Positions 15,073-18,400 of a DNA stretch of 18,400 bases are shown one piece after another. Both the position numbers and the translations under genes were made by a program. Origin of the DNA: Planctomycetaceae bacterium (GTDB lineage: Bacteria > Planctomycetota > Planctomycetia > Pirellulales > Thermoguttaceae). Position 1 is the stretch's first letter; the number at the start of each line of letters is the position of its first letter. Below the pieces are notes generated by a model. It saw only the letters and a program-made list of their open reading frames with translations, ran no database searches and was not told the origin of the DNA. The stretch covers positions 1 through 18,400 of the forward strand of contig SUVI01000072.1 of NCBI GenBank assembly GCA_015062085.1, in the 5' to 3' direction.

Positions 15073-15108
15073 CATCCCTTTTTTATTCAGACCGGCTCAC
15101 GACGGACT

Positions 15109-17187
15109 TCATATTTCGACCAGCACGCCGGAAGGATCCCGTTTCTCGCCGTTTTTCCTTTTTCTCACCGGAATTCCGAGGACTGCGGCTGCGAGCGGGA
15201 ACCAGAAGAAGAGCCAGCCCCATTCGGTGAAAAACGAGCGGCGCGGGTCTTTCTGCACCTGCGCGAACAAAACGTCCTCTTTCCCAGTCTCGATCTCACC
15301 CAGGATCCGGCCGTTTCCGTCAATGGAGGCCGTGATCCCGTAGTTGGACGCCATCAGAAGCGGTTTTCGGTTTTCCACGGCACGCAGGACTCCGCAGGCA
15401 AGCAGGAGTTCCGATTCATGGGAGAGACCGAACCACCCATTATTCGCAAGCGTCAGGATGAGATCCGCTTCCGTTCCCTTTCCCCGCAGCTCCGCGATCT
15501 GTTTCCGGGTCATTTGCGAAAGCGTCGTTTCAAAGCAGATACTGCACAGCGCGTTGAGCGTTTCCGTTTTTCCATCTGCATCCGACTCTGCATCCGACTC
15601 TGCATCCGACTCTGCATCCGACTCTGCATCCGACTCTGCATCCGACTCTGCATCCAAACCGGCTGCGGGTGAGACCTGCCCCGCGGAGGAAACCGGGATC
15701 GGGATCGCGACGGGATGAGTTCCCGCATCGAGAGAGTAGATCGGCATCCACTTCTCCAGTGCCGGAAACCAAGTGCGCAGGGTCCGCATCAGCGGAATGT
15801 ACTCGCCGAACGGAACGAGTCCCATTTTGTGGTAAATGCGCTCCGGATCGAGCTCCTGGTCACCCGGCCTCGCGAAGATCGCGGAATTGAAGTGCTTCGT
15901 ACCATCTTCTCGATAGAAAGAGATCGAACAGCCGGCGAGAAGCGGTGCTTGGACGGCATGCTCCGTAAAATCGAGAAAGTACTCCTGACTTTCAAGCGCG
16001 GAACGTTCTACTTTTTCCTGAAATCCATCCTCTGGAAACGGCATTCCGTCCTCCGTCAGCAGCCCCGCAGGCATCCGGGCGTTTTTTTCTGCGAAAAGAA
16101 TCGGAAATCGGTAAATGCTTTCCGGATAAACGACCAGATCCAGCCGTTTTTCACCTTCAGCAGTCCCGGTCCCGGATCCCGTCATTTTCTCCGACTGTGA
16201 GGCATGCCCATTCTGCATCGCATGCACTTTCTGAAGAAGCGCAGAATAGGCGGCGTCCGTTTTTTGCGCAAGTTCCGGAGTCACTGTCAATTCCGCTTTG
16301 ACGCAGCCCTGAAGAAGCGCAAAATTCCCCATCGGTACGTTGGGATTCGGTTCACCCAGCCGCCAGTATCCGTACCCAACCAGAAACATCAAGCCGGCCA
16401 GAAACGCCGAAGTACCCCAAATACACACCGTTCGGTCCATCGCGAAACAGTTCGGCACACCAAACGGTACGCTCTCGTTTCCGTCCGCCGATACACTGCC
16501 GAGAAAAAGGAGTTTCTCCAGGATCGGTTTCAGCGCCAAAATGAAAGCCGTACTTAAAAAGACCAGAAATGCCGCAGTACCGCGCTGCCCCGCAATGTCC
16601 GCGATCTGAATGAAGAGCGGGTCGCGATAAAAAACGTCCGCCGCCGTTCCGATGATGGCTCCGGCAAAGGGAAAACCTCGGATCAGATCACTTGCCAGCC
16701 AAATGACCGGAATGACCAGAAGCGCCGACGCACACGGAAAACACCCTCCCCAAATACTCGGCTCTGAAACGCGCTTTCCGAAGATCCGGCATCCCCATTT
16801 CGGAAGGCGTTCATAGATCAGCGTCCGGGAAATTCCGACGAAGATCGGCAAACCGGCCCCCATGTATCCCGCAAGCAGAAACCAGAGTCCGTAGTTGATC
16901 CAATGCGGAAAACGCACAAAATGCACCAGATAGACCCAAAAAAGAGTCCCGAAAAACCAGAGTTTCAAGTAAGGATGACGCCCTGGAAGCCGTTCCAGCA
17001 AAACAGGAAACACCCCCGCAGCGAGAGCAGGAAAAATGAGCCACTTCCAGCCCACAGACGGCAGCGCAAGCGCAGTTCCGACGGCATGAAACAGTAAAAG
17101 GATCGAAAAAAAACGCGGCGTAAGGACACGGGAACGCAAAAACACGGAAAACTCCTGCGGAAAATCGCAATTCGGAAAATCGCTCAA
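15109..17187 (-). CDS. lnt: Apolipoprotein N-acyltransferase
   Basis: A 692-residue Lnt, well above the usual 500-550. Lnt transfers a third acyl chain to the N-terminal cysteine of lipoproteins in the inner membrane, the last step of lipoprotein maturation. The N-terminal third contains several membrane helices. The carbon-nitrogen hydrolase domain carries the triad E356 (VVYPES), K454 (YHKMGLVPFGEYIP) and C551 (CSICFETTLS). The conserved ANNGWFGLSHESE and RAVENRKPLLMASNYGI blocks follow. The extra length lies partly in a linker before E356 and in a loop of seven DAES-type repeats (510-538) between K454 and C551. The start is TTG at 17187, overlapping the upstream stop as TTGA; no nearby ATG is available. 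All triad residues are present, so it should be active. Confidence 0.93.
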   Translation of the reverse strand: MSDFPNCDFPQEFSVFLRSRVLTPRFFSILLLFHAVGTALALPSVGWKWLIFPALAAGVFPVLLERLPGRHPYLKLWFFGTLFWVYLVHFVRFPHWINYGLWFLLAGYMGAGLPIFVGISRTLIYERLPKWGCRIFGKRVSEPSIWGGCFPCASALLVIPVIWLASDLIRGFPFAGAIIGTAADVFYRDPLFIQIADIAGQRGTAAFLVFLSTAFILALKPILEKLLFLGSVSADGNESVPFGVPNCFAMDRTVCIWGTSAFLAGLMFLVGYGYWRLGEPNPNVPMGNFALLQGCVKAELTVTPELAQKTDAAYSALLQKVHAMQNGHASQSEKMTGSGTGTAEGEKRLDLVVYPESIYRFPILFAEKNARMPAGLLTEDGMPFPEDGFQEKVERSALESQEYFLDFTEHAVQAPLLAGCSISFYREDGTKHFNSAIFARPGDQELDPERIYHKMGLVPFGEYIPLMRTLRTWFPALEKWMPIYSLDAGTHPVAIPIPVSSAGQVSPAAGLDAESDAESDAESDAESDAESDAESDADGKTETLNALCSICFETTLSQMTRKQIAELRGKGTEADLILTLANNGWFGLSHESELLLACGVLRAVENRKPLLMASNYGITASIDGNGRILGEIETGKEDVLFAQVQKDPRRSFFTEWGWLFFWFPLAAAVLGIPVRKRKNGEKRDPSGVLVEI
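15575..15658 (-). repeat. 12-bp in-frame tandem repeat within lnt
   Basis: Six identical units (plus strand TCTGCATCCGAC) and a seventh ending in CAAA encode D-A-E-S repeats on the minus strand, in a loop between the catalytic lysine and cysteine. Perfect DNA identity despite codon degeneracy suggests recent expansion. Confidence 0.96.
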
Positions 17188-18400
17188 AATCTATCAGGAT
17201 CCAGACCACAAAGCCGGACTCCCACTCGATTCTCGCATTCTACCGGAAATCCGCTTCCTGCGCAACATCCATTTACGAAAACTTCCGCACTTTCTTCCAA
17301 TTTTTGCCCCAAATTCAGCACCGTTCCGACCTGCCATTTCAGAAGTTCCGCGACCGGAAGACGGCGCCGTCCCAGCACGATAGAAAGTTCCGCCGGAATT
17401 TCCATCACGTTCAGACGATCCAGCGAAACAGGCACACGCTGAACGATCTCCGCCTCCGCCTCTTTCTCAAGATCCCGTTCAAACGGCGAGTAGATCCGTC
17501 CAGCCTCCCTGACCGAAGGCAGTTCCTCTTCCTTCAAAGAAAACGAGGGAGCATCTGCAGTTCCTCCAGCCTGCACGACCCCTCCGAGCCGCAGGAATCC
17601 ATCTGACTCCATGAGATCCTCGGCCGTAAAATTCTTCAGAGCTTCACGGCATTCTGCTCCGTTCCCAGAGTTCAGATCAGAACGACACCGGCTCCCAGGC
17701 TCGACCGTTTTGGCCACGACATAAACACACGTGCGCCAATCCATCGGAACTGCGTAAGCAGCGGAAACCGTAGAGCCCCCGGTAAACTCCGGATCCATTC
17801 CCGCTTCTGGAAATTCAAGATCGATCACCTGGACCGGTTCAAAATACGGCTCCAGATCACTCGGAAAAATCTGCGTCTCTACCAGAGAAATACCGAGCGC
17901 TCCGCCGTCAAGTGCAAGGCTGCCGAAACGTTCAAGCCCGTTCTCACTCACCGACGCATTCATGCCCCCTCCCCCACTCGGCTGCCGAATGGCGGAAGTT
18001 CCGCACAAAAGCATTCCCTGAAGTCCCGCTTCGATCCGTTCCGTCACTCGAGCGGCACGTGCACGCCAATTCTGCGTATTCGCAGGATGCGCATAGCGGA
18101 TCTGAAAGAGGATCCGCTCCTCTCGCTGTGCACGTTCCCGCGGCGAACGAACTCGGGAACGAAAATGAAATCGGTGAACAAAACTAGAAAATTCCGAAAA
18201 ATCAAGCCGTTCCTGACCCGCACCGCCAACCGTTTCCGACGCAGTTTCCAGCACAGTTTCCGACGCAGTTTCCGACGCAGTTTCCGACGCAGTTTCCGAC
18301 GCAGTTTCCGGCACAGTTTCCGGCACAGTTTCCGGCACAGTTTCCGGCACAGTTTCCGGCACAGTTTCCGGCACAGTTTCCGGCACAGTTTCCGGCACAG
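17184..18400 (-). CDS. FliM/FliN-like SpoA-domain protein, 5' end outside the window
   Basis: At least 405 residues; the frame is open through the right edge, so the start is missing. The last roughly 85 residues match the SpoA (FliN/FliM C-terminal) fold of flagellar switch and type III secretion C-ring proteins: DRLNVMEIPAELSIVLG, then LPVAELLKWQVGTVLNLGQ, EVFVNGCCAGSGFPV and NRVGVRLCG. The middle (about 60-310) is not clearly recognisable; it could be a diverged FliM CheC-like domain. The visible N-terminal part is at least 14 tetrapeptides of TVPE/TASE type. FliM is more likely than FliN by length, but flagellar and injectisome roles cannot be separated here. Its TGA overlaps the lnt TTG by four bases, implying co-translation. 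Confidence 0.75.
   Translation of the reverse strand, partial: VPETVPETVPETVPETVPETVPETVPETVPETASETASETASETASETVLETASETVGGAGQERLDFSEFSSFVHRFHFRSRVRSPRERAQREERILFQIRYAHPANTQNWRARAARVTERIEAGLQGMLLCGTSAIRQPSGGGGMNASVSENGLERFGSLALDGGALGISLVETQIFPSDLEPYFEPVQVIDLEFPEAGMDPEFTGGSTVSAAYAVPMDWRTCVYVVAKTVEPGSRCRSDLNSGNGAECREALKNFTAEDLMESDGFLRLGGVVQAGGTADAPSFSLKEEELPSVREAGRIYSPFERDLEKEAEAEIVQRVPVSLDRLNVMEIPAELSIVLGRRRLPVAELLKWQVGTVLNLGQKLEESAEVFVNGCCAGSGFPVECENRVGVRLCGLDPDRF
18232..18400 (-). repeat. 12-bp in-frame tandem repeat in the SpoA-domain gene
   Basis: At least 14 units of 12 bp (plus strand GTTTCCGRCRCA forms) continue off the window. The eight outermost units are identical and encode TVPE; inner units are mostly TASE variants with one divergent TVLE. 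On the minus strand this is the visible N-terminal part of the SpoA protein. Confidence 0.97.

Noticed and set aside
15510..15772. Frames reading the lnt repeat as CIRL or MQSR repeats
   Set aside because: Out-of-frame readings of the 12-bp repeat inside lnt, whose own frame carries the catalytic triad.
18396..18398. GTG near the right edge as the true start of the SpoA-domain gene
   Set aside because: It is just the valine codon of a repeat unit; the repeat and open frame continue to the window edge, so the gene is treated as incomplete.

Overview
The window (18,400 bases) most likely comes from a member of the Planctomycetota. The clearest markers are a DUF1559-type protein with a prepilin-like N-terminus (14105-15001), a secreted DUF1570-type putative metallopeptidase (1346-2563), and a site-2 protease carrying a long charged insert and several PDZ-like regions (6822-9155). 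Assignment below phylum is not possible from this sequence. Most genes look like ordinary chromosomal housekeeping or envelope genes. I see no transposase, integrase, tRNA, rRNA, phage gene or CRISPR array.

Layout, left to right. Bases 87-2563 (+): a small nitroreductase with its own terminator, hypoxanthine phosphoribosyltransferase (hpt), a 17-bp tandem array that begins inside the hpt stop region, then the DUF1570 protein. Bases 2586-5250 (-): an SNF2-family helicase preceded by an unknown conserved-looking protein. Bases 5251-5572: a 20-bp tandem array. Bases 5573-6601 (-): the radical SAM enzyme HpnH, behind a leader with nested inverted repeats and a 16-bp array. Bases 6822-10457 (-): rseP and dxr in the common dxr-rseP order, with two tandem sigma70-like promoters upstream of dxr. 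Bases 10801-11115 (+): a FmdB-like zinc ribbon protein with only one CxxC. Bases 11421-13952 (+): a DUF2339 multi-pass membrane protein. Bases 14105-15001 (+): the DUF1559 pseudopilin-like protein, ending at a strong terminator shared with the convergent lnt. Bases 15109-18400 (-): lnt (apolipoprotein N-acyltransferase), translationally coupled by a TTGA overlap to an upstream FliM/FliN-like SpoA-domain protein that runs off the right edge.

Several genes concern the envelope: lipoprotein acylation (lnt), intramembrane proteolysis (rseP), hopanoid side-chain formation (hpnH), isoprenoid precursors (dxr, which feeds hopanoid and undecaprenyl synthesis), a pseudopilin-like protein and a polytopic membrane protein. 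This is a theme, not a demonstrated pathway.

The most unusual feature is the density of short perfect or near-perfect tandem repeats: seven loci in 18.4 kb. All four coding loci (five unit types) have units divisible by three (21, 12/9, 12 and 12 bp) and lie in linkers, loops or termini. All three noncoding arrays have units not divisible by three (17, 20 and 16 bp). This looks like a genome prone to slipped-strand expansion, filtered by reading-frame selection, and is the main candidate for follow-up.
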